DNA of 64,000 bases from Timema cristinae (GCA_039000515.1 JBCFYV010003508.1:48507265-48571264); one strand, 5' to 3'. Shown: positions 24,613 through 35,752, counted from the stretch's first letter. The notes: generated by a model from the sequence alone, not told the origin. Made by a program: numbers and translations.

Positions 24613-24800
24613 TTACAATAATGGATTAGGGATGGAAAATATATAAATAAGAAAAATATACCCAAGTTTGCTTGAAAGTGAATTGGGATGTAATTTAGGA
24701 ATATAGCTCTTGGGCCCACCTGGCAAGAATTCGAACCCCGATACACCCGTTACCAGCAAGCCAGACGAGACTGACAACCATTTCCGTGTGCCCACCGATA
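24613..24800 (-). repeat. tRNA-like SINE head, family unassigned
   Basis: On the minus strand a B box GGGGTTCGAATTC follows an A-box-like region (GTCAGTCTCGTCTGGCTTGC). The body resembles none of the named families closely. A similar but weaker sequence lies at about 48620-48770. Confidence 0.4.
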
Positions 24801-24879
24801 CAGGTAAATCGTACTTTAAAACGAGTAAATTGAAGAATTTCAAGGTTTGTGTGCGCTTACTCTAGTTAATTAGTCTAAT

Positions 24880-25178
24880 AGAGTTGGTAAATGAGTTTAA
24901 TTTTTCTCCGCCTTGTGATGTCAACATTTCTCGAATACCTGCGAAGGCTGTTCTGGAATTTAATGACAACTTTTTCTCTCAATTTAAAAAGTTGATCATC
25001 CAATGCCGCTATGCTCTTGACAGATATTCAACAAATGTTGATATAACCAGTCAAAGAAAATTAAACTAGATGTTTGTATTGGAACAATATTATAGCTATT
25101 TTGGCCAACAAAATTTTTTGTTGCTAAAAACCTGTAAAACACTGACTTTAGCGCTTGTTTCATACATCCCCACCTTAA
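24880..25178. mobile_element. Foldback element, 5' arm incomplete
   Basis: The central loop (GGAATTTAATGACAAC and CATCCAATGCCGCTATG) and the full right arm (GACAGATATTCAACAAATG, then CTGTAAAACACTGA) are present, ending CCCCACCTTAA. The left arm is cut short, starting near TTTAATTTTTCTCCGCC. The right end lies 75 bp before a TTAA MITE. Confidence 0.75.
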
Positions 25179-25253
25179 CTCTCTAATACTTCTCAAATAA
25201 AGGTGATTTCTGGACTTCTGTTACGCGTCTTAGCACTTCAGTAGGCGAGTCCC

Positions 25254-25768
25254 TTAAGGCGATTGGCCCTTTTCATCTGTCGTGGAAATGCAGAACTGTG
25301 GGAACAAACGGTTATCTTCAAGAATTTTTATTGTTTTTGCAATTTTCTTTTCGGAACTTTTTGTTCAAGAATAGAAGCATATTGATTAAGTTATACTTTT
25401 TATATACACACCTCCTCTATGATGTCAACAGTGATCAAATATCGATAACATTGATATTTTTCAATAGAAAACTGTCGGCTGCATAACAAAAAATGTAACC
25501 ATTAATAAACATTGATACATTATCTTAGAAGAGGTGTTGAAAATATTAACATAAATATTTCACTCGTTCTCAAGATAACTGATATTTCCAAACGTATGAT
25601 TTTTCCTCAAGACCTGTCCGGTAGCTAGCGCCATCTACGGTTTCCGTGATTCATCTCTTCTTGTTGGTGCGGAAGGATACTTTGGTTGGTTGTGAAAGCC
25701 ATGCCACGCCTTTCACCATCTCACAAAATAGGGTTTAGACTTGCACCCGACAGGGCCAAGGGCCTTAA
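25254..25768 (+). mobile_element. TTAA-flanked MITE, complete (515 bp)
   Basis: Begins TTAAGGCGATTGGCCC and ends GGGCCAAGGGCCTTAA, giving a terminal inverted repeat TTAAGGC-4-GGCCC. No coding capacity. The flanks outside TTAA are unrelated on the two sides, so TTAA is the target duplication. It shows the empty site for the SINE carried by the copy at 9622-10271. Confidence 0.85.
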
Positions 25769-26539
25769 GCATTAAGTATTATATCTATATAAAATCATCT
25801 CTACTGGCCAATATCGCTCAGTAAATCAAGAGTTTTAAGAATAGATCTTTCAGTTTGTTTTTTTCTAGTAAATCCCTTTCGACAGCGCTTGTCTTCTGCC
25901 CCTGTTGGAAACAATATACAGTAAACCTCTCGCCACACCGCTTGTGTTTTACTGTAGACGTGATGCTTTTGTTCCCCTGGCCGACTTTTGTTAACGGAAC
26001 CAATCGGAGCGCAGTGCTGGCGGCTTAAGCCGGCGCTACTAATCCGATTACACACGATGTCACAGGCGCAATTAATAGCGGAAACAGCCGAGAGAGAGAG
26101 AGATGAGAGAGAGAGGAGAGCCGCTACCTCAAGAGGGAGCTATTACAATAATCGCTGAGAGCCCTTCGTGTAAACTATAAGTACCAAATATATGACGATG
26201 GCTCCAGACTTTGGTTTAGCCATCCATATTTTCTACTAATCTTTAGGACTCTTTTTTTTTCCAGTGACCTATTGGAATTATTTTGCAGCACCAGACGTAT
26301 TTTCATAAAGCATAGTATCGTATCCTGGATAAGAAATTATTCAATCTGTTTGAAAAAAGAGTGACGCACCCATTGTAATTAAACTCTGATATGTTATCAA
26401 CTTAATTATAACTAAGCTCATGTTCAATATTGTATATATGGCAGAAGAAAGAACAAACAAAAAGTTTCAGTGACCCGTTAACCTCTTTTATAAAATTTAT
26501 ATTTTAATTAATAGTCTACTAAAAGAATAATAGTCTGGA
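25769..26539. other. Non-coding stretch with (GA)n
   Basis: A (GA)n microsatellite sits at about 26092-26121. Two minus-strand frames at 25801-26055 overlap in different registers and show no domain. Confidence 0.5.
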
Positions 26540-26778
26540 CCCGCTTCAGTGGACGAATGGTCTAAGGCGTCACTCTCGTGTTAGACTGGCCTGCTGATGA
26601 CGGGAGATCTAAGTTCGTATTCCAGTTGGGTTTACTGAGGATAGCTTTCCTTAAATGGGGTTCCACTCTCCATCCACGCAAATGCGGGTGCATTTAATCT
26701 AAATCAAGCCTTAATCATCTCTCACACACTAGTGTAATTAGTAATTAGGCGTAGTAAGACGTGGTGCTAAAAAAAAGT
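26540..26778 (+). repeat. SINE-2 copy
   Basis: Head CGCTTCAGTGGACGAATGGT, body, and 3' end GTAGTAAGACGTGGTGCTAA followed by an A-rich tail. That tail received the next element. Confidence 0.8.
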
Positions 26779-27051
26779 TAAAAAAATTACTATTATTATT
26801 ATTATTATTATTAGCACCGCGTCTTACTACCCGTTCGGGTTATACACACTTTACGCTAATGTGTAATGGTAGGGTGATTGTGAGATGAAATGGAGGACCT
26901 ACAGTTTAACGTGGGATCCGAACCACGGTAGAGGCCTGGCATTCCCACATTCACAAGATGTCTTGTCAGAGGTGAAGGAAGCGTTTGGTAATCAGATAAA
27001 TCTGTGCCGGGACCGAGGATTGAACCCCGGACCCCAGCATAAAAAAATTGC
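26779..27051 (-). mobile_element. SINE-1, head-truncated, inserted in SINE-2 tail
   Basis: The insert (26791-27039) has a long (TAA)n tail, an intact body and the B box region, but lacks the extreme head. Near-identical 12-bp duplications (TAAAAAAATTAC and TAAAAAAATTGC) lie at 26779-26790 and 27040-27051. The 61-codon frame at 26885-27070 is antisense SINE. Confidence 0.9.
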
Positions 27052-27720
27052 TAATGTGTATAGGGCATAACGCGAATATTAAGAATAACTTTGGCGACAC
27101 TTTTTTTTCTCTTTACAGAGGCGGTTCTTTTGAAGGGGAAAAAAAATGTGTTCCTGTAGTATTTGGTTGGTCACAAAACTCCTCCTCCTGAGATGTAGAC
27201 TTAACGCCACGCTTTCACATGTCCTCGTCAACAAAACCGCACTACACGGACAATCTAGTTCATATCCACACACGTGTACAGGAGGGGAAGGGGGAGGGAG
27301 GGGTCTAGAAGACAAGAGTTGGGAGGAGAGTCATAGACCATTACCATTTCTTCATTACTGGGGGGAAACGCTACTTATGAAAAGGGCGGAAATAGCTGGT
27401 AAAGAAACAGGAGGGGACCCCGGAGAAACGCGACACTTTGGACCCATTTGACCAGATTTGGCATCAACGATCTATGTGGCTCATTTCATCCTTTTTATTT
27501 TGTTTAGAGGATCAGTTTAAGGTTACATTGGACTACCCCTTGATTTTTATAAAACTAATTTTAAACCTACCTAAACTAAATTGTCATTCAGTTGGGTTTT
27601 TTTAGTAAATATTAATTCTTTGTAAAAATTATCTCACGATCATGTTGGATGGCCTTCTGGTTTCATAAAACTGATTTTATAACCACTCTGAATTTCCGTT
27701 CAGTTTTTACTTGATATTTA
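27052..27720. other. Non-coding stretch, no gene seen
   Basis: Overlapping frames on both strands at 27079-27451 (78 and 101 codons) cannot both be genes; neither has a domain I recognise. Confidence 0.45.
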
Positions 27721-27960
27721 CCTGCTTCGATGGCCGCATGGTCTAAGGCGCTACTCTTACAGTAGACTAGACTGCCGATGACAGGGTGACCGAGGTTTAA
27801 ACCCAGTCGGGTGCACTTAGGGTGGTTTCCCACTCTTCCTCCACACAAATGCGATTACACTTCCTCAAAATTCAACCTTTCTAAAATACCTAACAGATTA
27901 GCATAATTAACACACGGGCATATAACCCTGACAGGTGTTAAGACGCGGTGTTAAATAAAA
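27721..27960 (+). repeat. SINE-2 copy, well preserved
   Basis: Head CTTCGATGGCCGCATGGTCT, AAGGCGCTACTC, B box GAGGTTTAAACCCAG, full body and 3' end (GTGTTAAGACGCGGTGTTAA). A good template for the family consensus. Confidence 0.88.
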
Positions 27961-28349
27961 ATATAATATATATGTATTCAGCCAAATATTAAGGAGCCGT
28001 TTTCAAGATGAGACCCTATTTTTACTGTCCATGGGCACCATCAGCCCTTGTCAACCCTCGTTACGCCTCTGCTCATCTCTGTAAGCGTGTGGCAGTCTGG
28101 ATTGATAGTACGACCCTGTGACTAAACAATCCAACAATGAATTGTTGGCGCTTGTGCCCTTCTTGTGCGGGTGTCTCGCAAAGTTTGCTGAATGTCGGCG
28201 CTCAGCCACCTTAACGCTGAGAAGTGGAGAAGGCGCCGGTCACGGATCCGACATGTTCCCCTTTGTCGGCACACGTGTGTGTGTCCAAACCGTAGCTTCC
28301 CTGGGGCTTCGCCCCAAGTTTACTCCTTGGTTCGACAAAACCTCGCCCA
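27961..28349. other. Non-coding stretch, moderately GC-rich
   Basis: TGGGGCTTCGCCCCA near 28302 is a perfect short hairpin. Two 82-codon plus frames at 28118-28440 overlap each other and run into SINE sequence; no domain. Confidence 0.4.
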
Positions 28350-28423
28350 CTTCAGCGGTCGAATGATCTACTCCGAGGCGTCCCTCTCGTCTTATGAACT
28401 GCCTATGACGGGGAGGTTCACCT
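28350..28423 (+). repeat. SINE-2 head only
   Basis: Starts ACTTCAGCGGTCGAATGAT and stops after the anticodon-arm-like region, directly joined to a SINE-3 head. Either SINE-3 inserted here or the heads recombined. Confidence 0.6.
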
Positions 28424-28719
28424 CGGTGGTCTTGGGTTAAAGTGCTCGCCTCAGGACCTGATGTTCAGGGTTCAGACCTAGCCGGGGTTGACGGATTTTT
28501 CTTGAACGATAAAAAATCCGTAGCACAACTTCCTTCGGAGGGTAAGTAAAGCCGTCAGTCCCAGAGTGTGGCGTGTAAAATAACACTGGAAGGTATGTGA
28601 AAATCTCTCCCCCGGTAAAATTGGTAGGCCCCTTCGCTCTAGCTCATAGAAATTCTCGAGTACTGATATAATCAGTCAGCTCAGAAAGTGCATGTTAAAT
28701 ACCTCAGATAAATAAATAA
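28424..28719 (+). repeat. SINE-3 copy, full length
   Basis: Head CGGTGGTCTTGGGTTAAAGT, B box GGTTCAGACC, body (CACAACTTCCTTCGGAGGG), tail GATATAATCAGTCAGC, ending in AAATAAATAA. Confidence 0.88.
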
Positions 28720-28726
28720 CAAGCCG

Positions 28727-28870
28727 GAGAGATTTGGATTCGAATCCCGGCTGGTTTACTCAACATAGTTTTTTTTCATAAACGATTTCCACTCTCCCTC
28801 CACGGAAAATGTAGGAATATTTACTCTAAACTATCTCTTAATAATAGCGTAATTATTCTAATTAATATAT
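28727..28870 (+). repeat. SINE-2 fragment lacking head
   Basis: Starts at the B box region (GATTCGAATCCCGGCTGG) and continues through the body to an eroded 3' end. It may be the remainder of the element whose head lies at 28350-28423, split by SINE-3. Confidence 0.65.
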
Positions 28871-28974
28871 AAGTTATAGCTCGAACGACTAACAAGACTC
28901 CGTTACAAAATATAAACAAGCCTGAATCTCGGCCAGTCAAGTTTTATTAGAATGTCTAGTGTGAGAGTAACCGC

Positions 28975-29215
28975 GGTGGCTGACGGTACTGTCGCTGTCT
29001 GACTGACGTTGGTGGTACTGTCGCTGTCTGACTGACGTGGCGGTACTGTCGCTGTCGGACTGACGTGGCGGTACTGTCGCTGTCTGACTGACGTGGCGGT
29101 ACTGTCGCTGTCGGACTGACGTGGCGGTACTGTCGCACCAGCACCAACTTTCACACAATCCAACATCAAAATGATTTGATTAGCGACAGTACCACCACGT
29201 CAGTTTGACAGCGAC
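28975..29215. repeat. 28-30-bp minisatellite with inverted stub
   Basis: Unit ACTGTCGCTGTCTGACTGAC plus GTGGCGGT repeats about five times to 29137. At 29182-29215 the same motif occurs once reversed (GCGACAGTACCACCACGTCA). Three minus frames of 63-88 codons are artefacts of the array. Confidence 0.88.
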
Positions 29216-29792
29216 AGTAATATCTATTCCCATAGTGACAGTCTCGCTACGGCTTCTGCCATGACAGTAACTGTCACGATTCAAGCCTAATAAACCGCGT
29301 GTGATCAAGGCTTTACTACAGAAAATGCCGAGATTAGTGAAGATTGTGTTTATGGTTTTTGAAAGCTGATAACCCTATCTGTATCGTATGATGACATCAA
29401 TATTCACTTAATTAACACTATATTTCGCAATAAAAAAGCCAAGAGCTCGTAGACAAGCCTATTAGCCAGCAGGTGTCGACACTAGCTTGAGAGTGTTCGA
29501 TCAGTCCTGGCGTGCGTCCATTAGGTGAAAATATATATTTCATTAAAAATCACCACATTTTAATCGGGGCTGTAAATATTCTGCACAGTACACAAGATTG
29601 GATCAATCTTGGCCCAATCAGATTTTAACTATCACAGTTCCCTCTTAAGTGAAATATCAGACCTCGTAGTCACCTTGTGCATTGCATTAATGACGTCACA
29701 TAAATACATCATTCCAATTACATAATTGATTTCAATATTAGCGCTATTCAATACAGAACAATCCCCTGATAAAAGTGTGATCAAGCCTTCAC
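29216..29792. other. Non-coding stretch, no gene seen
   Basis: Unique sequence; nothing supported. Confidence 0.45.
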
Positions 29793-30345
29793 AAAAGTGG
29801 CTTCCAGGAAGAGGCACAAAAAGGATGATTACAAAGTGTTTTCCAGAGAAGAGGCACAAAAAGTACTATTACAAAGTGGCTTCCAGCGAAGAGGCACAAA
29901 GAGGACTATTACAATGTGGCTTCCAGAGAAGAGGCAAAAAAGGTACTATTACAAAGTGTTGCTTCAAGAAGAGGCACTAAAAAAATGGCGAACTAATTAA
30001 AATAGTGGCTTCTAGAAAGAGGGCACAAAAAGTGAACATTATTCAAATGTGGCTTCCGCGAAAGGCCAAGAACATTCACAACAGTGGGCTTCCAGAGAAG
30101 AGGCACATAAAGGACTATTACAATGTGCTTCCAGAGAAGAGGCACAAAAAGGACTATTACAAAGTGGCTTCCAGAGAAGAGGCACAAAAAGGATTATTAC
30201 AAAGTATTTTCCAGAGAAGAGGCACAAAGAGGACTATTACAATGTGGCTTCCAGAGAAGAGGCACAAAAAGGATTATTACAAAGTGTTTTCCAGAGAAGA
30301 GGCACAAAAAGGACTATTACAAAGTGGTTGTTCAAGTAGTGGCCC
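29793..30345. repeat. 40-bp minisatellite, about 14 copies
   Basis: Unit TTCCAGAGAAGAGGCACAAA plus AAGGACTATTACAAAGTGGC. Because 40 is not a multiple of three and the unit lacks plus-strand stops, all three plus frames stay open for long runs and give 40-residue super-repeats (ASREEAQKG, FQRRGTKR, PEKRHKKDYY). These are not evidence of protein. Units at 30000-30090 are eroded. Confidence 0.92.
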
Positions 30346-30765
30346 TAAAGAACAATAGGCCGGTGCCCGCAATGTCGTGCTCAGAACATTACAGTATGTG
30401 ATGCCCTCAAACTCGGGGGTGCGAGCTAAAAGTGTCGGTAACATTATTTCCAACTTTGCCAGAAAGCGCCAAAACATTCAACAGACGACGGTAGACGGGC
30501 CGCGGAAGGTTACCAAGCTAGAGTTCCGAGGAGGACCGCCCCCCTACGACCTCTATTGATTAAACTTGTTAATTACACGGGGTTAAGGGATAGTTTCGAG
30601 TGTTTCCGGTGGGGTATGATGGATTGCCCTAGTGGGGGATCCTCTCCTCGGACGGTGTTCTACAACACGCAAACAGATTGTTTACTTTCTCTTTAGTTGA
30701 GAAACAGGTTCCTTTAACAACATTTTTAGTAGAAGTAGATATTTGTAAAAACGTTAGACGGCTCA
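30346..30765. other. Non-coding stretch, no gene seen
   Basis: Slightly GC-rich around 30480-30560; no supported exon. Confidence 0.45.
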
Positions 30766-31001
30766 GGCTGGTCTTGAGGCCAAATGCTCGCCCTAAGACT
30801 CGATGTTAGAGGGTTCGAAGTTCAAACCCGACCGATCTAAATCCGCAGCACAACTTCCTTCGAATGGTGTGGATTGTAAAAAAGTAAGAGCCCTGGAAGG
30901 TATACGAGATATCATTCTTGTAAAATGTGTGCGCTTTTTCTCGCTCGCTCATAGAAATTAAGTCGGAAAGCCATAGGAAATTATCACACTTTGAGAACTT
31001 A
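30766..31001 (+). repeat. SINE-3 copy with variant 3' tail
   Basis: Head GCTGGTCTTGAGGCCAAATG, an eroded B box, body with CACAACTTCCTTCGAATGG, then after CTCATAGAAATT the alternative tail (AAGTCGGAAAGCCATAGG), as at 12729-13010. Part of the region after the head is deleted. Confidence 0.7.
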
Positions 31002-31039
31002 TCTAAAATATGGTTTCATTCAATATGCGAGAGCGACAT

Positions 31040-31412
31040 ACGTCAAGGTGTAGTGCTTAGTGCTCGGAGGCGACACTAACCATCCGAGGTGCTTAGTGCT
31101 TATGTTGCTCCGGGGGGCGACACTAACCAGCCAAGGTGCTTAGTGCTTATGTTGCTCCGGATGGGCGACACTAACCAGCTAAGGTGCTTAGTGCTTATGT
31201 TGCTCCGGTGGGGACACTAACCAGCCAAGGTGCTTAGTGCTTATGTTGCTCCGGATGGGCGACACTAACCAGCCAAGGTGCTTATCTTAGTTGCTCGGAT
31301 GGACACTACACAGTGCTTAGTGCTTGTGCTCCGGATGGCGACACTAACCAGCCAAGGTGCTAGGCTGTTGCTCGGGGGGCATACAGCAGTGCTTGTGCTT
31401 ATGTTGCTCCGG
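31040..31412. repeat. 48-bp minisatellite, about 8 copies
   Basis: Unit AAGGTGCTTAGTGCTTATGT plus TGCTCCGGATGGGCGACACTAACCAGCC in two parts of 20 and 28 bases. Edge units are shortened, and the later ones (31280-31400) are decayed. Confidence 0.9.
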
Positions 31413-31486
31413 TTGCCTGGGAAACACACAAGAGGCAACCTTCGAGCTGTAGGCTCCCTATTTTATTATTAAGAGGATAGCTAGTA

Positions 31487-31707
31487 GCCGCTTAGGTGGT
31501 CGAATAGTCTAAGGCGTCACTCTCGTGTTATACTAGATTGGGGCTCAAAGCCCGGTCGTTTGTATTTAAGGTGTTTAGATAAAATAGTTTTCTTCTCTCC
31601 TCTCCTCTCTCTATAAAATGTTGGTACATTTCCTCTAAATTCAACCTTCCTGATTCCCAGCTAATTAGTGTAATTAGTACATATGTACAGTCAGACTAAT
31701 AAGTGGT
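31487..31707 (+). repeat. SINE-2 copy, internally deleted
   Basis: Head GCCGCTTAGGTGGTCGAATA, a shortened anticodon region, body, and an eroded 3' end near CAGTCAGACTAATAAG. Confidence 0.75.
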
Positions 31708-32384
31708 AAAGTTTTTTCCAATTGGAAAGATTGTTAATCTGTCAACCACCCTTAATTTGAGGGTTACAGGGCTACGTCAATCACCACCTTAAGCTCAAGG
31801 TCAGAAATTGTCACGATTGTGAACTTTTTGTACTTGAGAAAGTAAACAATTGATTTATCCTTACAATCAGTCTAGTTCCGATCTACTCGTTGTGAAGAGC
31901 GGTGTGTGGTGTAAGAGAAGGGAGAAAATAATGATTTAGTTTGGTTTGTTAGAGGTCTGTTTTCTCCCCTTACCTGCAGATGAATATGAAAATAATAAAT
32001 AATCTCGCGCAAGACAATAACTATTTGAAGAAACAGACGCGAACACTTTGATTTATAGCCGTTCCGAACCAATACACTTGAATGTATATGGTTAAATAAG
32101 TGGAGCGCTTAAACAGTCAATGAAATAACTGAAATCCTGAAAGGAGATGAAGTATTGTTTTAAAATAAAATAAAATAAATTTAATATGACTTGTTTGTAT
32201 CATATTGTTTTTTTTTTTTTTAATATGAAACGTTTGCAAACTTTCTGCAGTGAGTAAATCAATGAACAGTTTGGTTTAAAATGTTAGATCATTCATTACA
32301 GGTTGTTTATACTTTGTAATAAGTGTTGTTTACAATTAGATATTTTTTGAGCCCTGTATTACTATTTATCTAGTTATACGCTAG
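31708..32384. other. Non-coding stretch, no gene seen
   Basis: AT-rich, with short TAAAA and T runs near 32165-32220. Confidence 0.45.
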
Positions 32385-32684
32385 TATTGGGGTAAAGTGC
32401 TCGCCTCAGGACTCGATGTTCGTGGGTTCAAACCCAGACGGGGTCGATGGATTTTTCTTGAGCGATAATAATACGTAGCACAACTTACTTCGGAGGGAAA
32501 TAAAGCCTTCGGTCTCGTGTCAATTGAGACATGTAAGAGAACCCTAGATGGTATGTGGAAAAATCCTCTCCAGACAAAATTGGTAGACCCTTTCGCTCTT
32601 GCTCATAGAAATTCTCGTGTGCTGATATAATCAGTCATTTCAGAAAGTCCACGTTATTTACTTCCAATAAATATATAGATATAT
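32385..32684 (+). repeat. SINE-3 copy, full length
   Basis: Head TTGGGGTAAAGTGCTCGCCT, perfect B-arm (GGGTTCAAACCC), body and GATATAATCAGTCA tail ending in AATAAATATATAGATATA. Its A-rich end abuts a SINE-2. Confidence 0.9.
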
Positions 32685-32690
32685 ATATAT

Positions 32691-32892
32691 GCCTGTACTA
32701 ATTCCACTAATGTGTTAGGTATGAGTAAGGTTGAATCTAGATGAATTGTACCAGTATTTGCATGGAGGGGGAGAATACAGTAATTTATGAAATATCACCC
32801 TCAGTATGCCCAACTGGGGTTTGAACACAGACCTCGCCATACGCGGCAGTCCAGTCTATTGTGAGAGTGATTTGACTATTGGACCACCAATG
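32691..32892 (-). repeat. SINE-2 copy
   Basis: On the minus strand: head with CCAATAGTCAAATCACTCTC, B box GTTCAAACCCCAGTTGGG, body and a reduced 3' end. Confidence 0.7.
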
Positions 32893-33039
32893 AATGTCTT
32901 GTAAATTTGACGTTCTAAAATGATTTTTTATATTTTTATGGGCAAAGTATTCACTTTTGAGATAAGTATACCAAATTCGAGGAATGTGAGATACTGTGTG
33001 TGGTGATCCTTTTGTCAGCTGTGGGTAACATATCTTATA

Positions 33040-33925
33040 TCTTTACATCCTCATTACATGTCATACCATCTCAGTCTGGCTTCCTCTACTATCTCATGTA
33101 CTCCAACATCCTCATTACATGTACATACCATCTCAGTCTGGCTTCCTCTACTATCTCATGTACTCCAACATCCATTACATCTACACTAGTCTCTTCCATA
33201 CTACTCCTTACTCCTACATCTCACTGCTTCCTCTACTATCTCATGTACTCCAACATCCTCATTACATGTCATACCACTCAGCCTTGCTTCCTCTACTATC
33301 TCATGTACTCCAACATCCTCATTACATGTACATACCATCTCAGTCTGGCTTCCTCTACTATCTCATGTACTCCAACATCCTCATTACATGTACATACCAT
33401 CTCAGTCTGCTTCCTCTACTATCTCATGTACTCCAACATCCTCATTACATGCCATACCATCTCAGTCTGGCTTCCTCTACTATCTCATGTACTCCAACAT
33501 CCTCATTACATGCCCATACCATCTCAGCCTTGCTTCCTCTACTATCTCATGTACTCCAACATCCTCATTACATGATCATACCACCTCAGTCTGGCTTCCT
33601 CTACTATCTCATGTACTCCAACATCCTCATTACATGACCATACCACCTCAGTCCTGCTTCCTCTACTATCTCATGTACTCCAACATCCTCATTACATGAT
33701 CATACCACTCTTTCTGGCTTCTCTACTATCTCATGTACTCCAACATCCTCATTACATGCCCATACCATCTCAGTCTGGCTTCCTCTACTATCTCATGTAC
33801 TCCAACATCCTCATTACATGCCCATACCATCTCAGTCTGCTTCCTCTACTATCTCATGTACTCCAACATCCTCATTACATGCCCATACCACCTCAGTCTG
33901 GCTTCCTCTACTATCTCATGTCTCT
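33040..33925. repeat. 62-bp minisatellite, about 14 copies
   Basis: Unit holds TCTGGCTTCCTCTACTATCT, CATGTACTCCAACATCCTCA and TTACATGTACATACCATCTCAG. Five overlapping plus frames up to 191 codons arise because the unit is free of plus-strand stops; all are artefacts. Variation is mostly in the ATGTACAT/ATGCCCAT/ATGATCAT position. Confidence 0.93.
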
Positions 33926-34640
33926 CCACTATTCCTAGTCCTTCTTACATTCCACTGTCCATGTTTGTGCTGCATATATCAAACAGAATATCTAATATAT
34001 AACTTATTATTACTCTTTGAAACATACCTGCAGTGCGTGGCAGTGTAATATTGTTAACAGTTTAGCATAATAATTTTACAGCATTTCTGTTTAAAAATAT
34101 GTTACCAGAGTATTCAGAACGGGAATATTATAATATATTGCCCATTAATGTCTGACAAACTTTAAAATGTGTTTGGTCAAATAACAACACACCATTATTC
34201 ATTATATGCTGATATTTATACCAAATTGGCAATTACTCGTATCATTATATCGACATTAATATTTTTGTTGGCGTAATATGAAACTTTATCTAAATACAAT
34301 AGACTATGCTTAGTTTAGGTTTATATTCAATGAGACAGAAAATTAATTAGATAAATTTAAAAATGATGGCACATAGCTCAACCAAAAAAATAGCTATTGG
34401 AAAAAGAATGTTTTCATAAACGTCATAAGAATATTTAGTGTTAAGAGTAAATATATTAAAAATAATTTTATAAAAATGGTTTGTTTAGCTTTGTAAAAGA
34501 TATAAAACATATTATTTTTTATTCTTTATAAATATAATTCACATGTGTGTTTTCAATACAATCTATGGATTAATAATAAACTTGCAAAATATGTATTTTT
34601 TAAATCTCAAAATGAGATATAACTGTATGAACAAAGATAT
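33926..34640. other. Non-coding stretch, no gene seen
   Basis: Strongly AT-rich; nothing supported. Confidence 0.5.
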
Positions 34641-34915
34641 TTGGAGGGTTTTGGATAAGAGTGGAGAAGGTGAAATGAATGGACAGAGTGAGGAATGAGG
34701 GGGTGTTGAGGAAGTTAAGAGAGGAAAGGAGACTGATAAGGATGATAACGTCTTGATTGGTCCAAACACTACGTAGGGATTGTTTAATGAAGAGGATCAT
34801 GGAGAGGGAAAGAGGAAGAAGAGGCTCAGGACCGAGGAAAATGGAGGAAGTCCAGTTGATACCTGTCTCAGGACAGATTCGCATAAGAAGAATATAAACA
34901 AATAAAAGGAGCATT
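34641..34915 (+). mobile_element. LINE tail fragment, degenerate
   Basis: The plus-strand peptide MDRVRNEGVLRKLREERRL runs from about 34659. After a stop and frameshift come LRRDCLMKRIMERERGRRG and GPRKMEEVQ. The order DRVRNE, VLRKL, (RW)IGHxLRR, then a basic GRRGSGPRK stretch is the usual tail of LINE ORF2 proteins. No RT domain. The minus frames at 34563-34974 are shadows. Confidence 0.7.
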
Positions 34916-35500
34916 TGTAGACCTATTAAAACTCGCGATGTCTTCCAAATGTTCACGCCGTATATTGTAGACATTGTTCATATAGGACGCACAACTTCCC
35001 ACGCCAAGATACGCGAAACGTGTTTCTACTCTAAATTAAGCCTCGCTTCACCGTCGATTAGACGAAAGCGTCCCTTCACCCTAAAAATGCGGGAAGTTGA
35101 GACAGAACCGACTGTTTCCTGGTGTGGTCTCTTACCGACCCGTGATAACGGGCGTGGGCTTCGTATCTCATCAGTCTCGCTTTTGTGAGCACCAAAAGAG
35201 GGGGGAAGGGGACACTAAAAAATTGTTAGTGTTCGCCAAAATGTTCTTTATCTCTACTTGGGGGGAGGAAGGGGTGCTTTTTCTCTACACGAGGGTGCCC
35301 TTGGGACGGATGAGGTAGGGGTGAGGCTGTGTTGAAATGCGCAATAAATCATCTCGTCAGTCATCGGGTGACAGCTCCCAGACCACACACGTTGACATCT
35401 CTGACAGTTTAAGGCGCTAGAATAGTCGAGCAGAAACTATTAAGGGGCTGCTTAGGTAGCCAAGATACATATTTTTTAAATTTAAAAATTTAAATTATAA
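34916..35500. other. Non-coding stretch, no gene seen
   Basis: Somewhat GC-richer around 34950-35180. Two overlapping plus frames (73 and 79 codons) have no domain. Confidence 0.4.
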
Positions 35501-35752
35501 CATTGCGTCTTACTACCCGTTCGGGTTACACGCTAAAGTACTAATTACGCTAATGTGTTAAAAATTGGGAAGATCGAATTTTAGAGTAAGTGAACCCCCA
35601 TTTGTGTGGAGAAAGGGTTGAAAACCATTTAGGAAAAAAACCCACCCCCGGTTCACCCAACCGAGATTCGAACTTCTATCTCATCATCCACAGCAGTCTA
35701 GCCTAGCTTAACACTAAACTAGCGCGTTAGCTATCTACACCACTGAGGTGGG
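35501..35752 (-). repeat. SINE-2 copy, nearly full length
   Basis: The plus-strand order CATTGCGTCTTACTACCCGT, body, B box complement (CCGAGATTCGAAC) and head complement (CCACTGAGGTGGG) defines a minus-strand copy. Confidence 0.82.

Noticed and set aside
29726..30401. Lys/Arg-rich repeat proteins
   Set aside because: All three frames are equally open because of the 40-bp unit; nothing singles out one frame.
33000..33699. Long plus-strand ORFs up to 191 codons
   Set aside because: They arise from the 62-bp tandem repeat read in rotating frames; no start context or domain.
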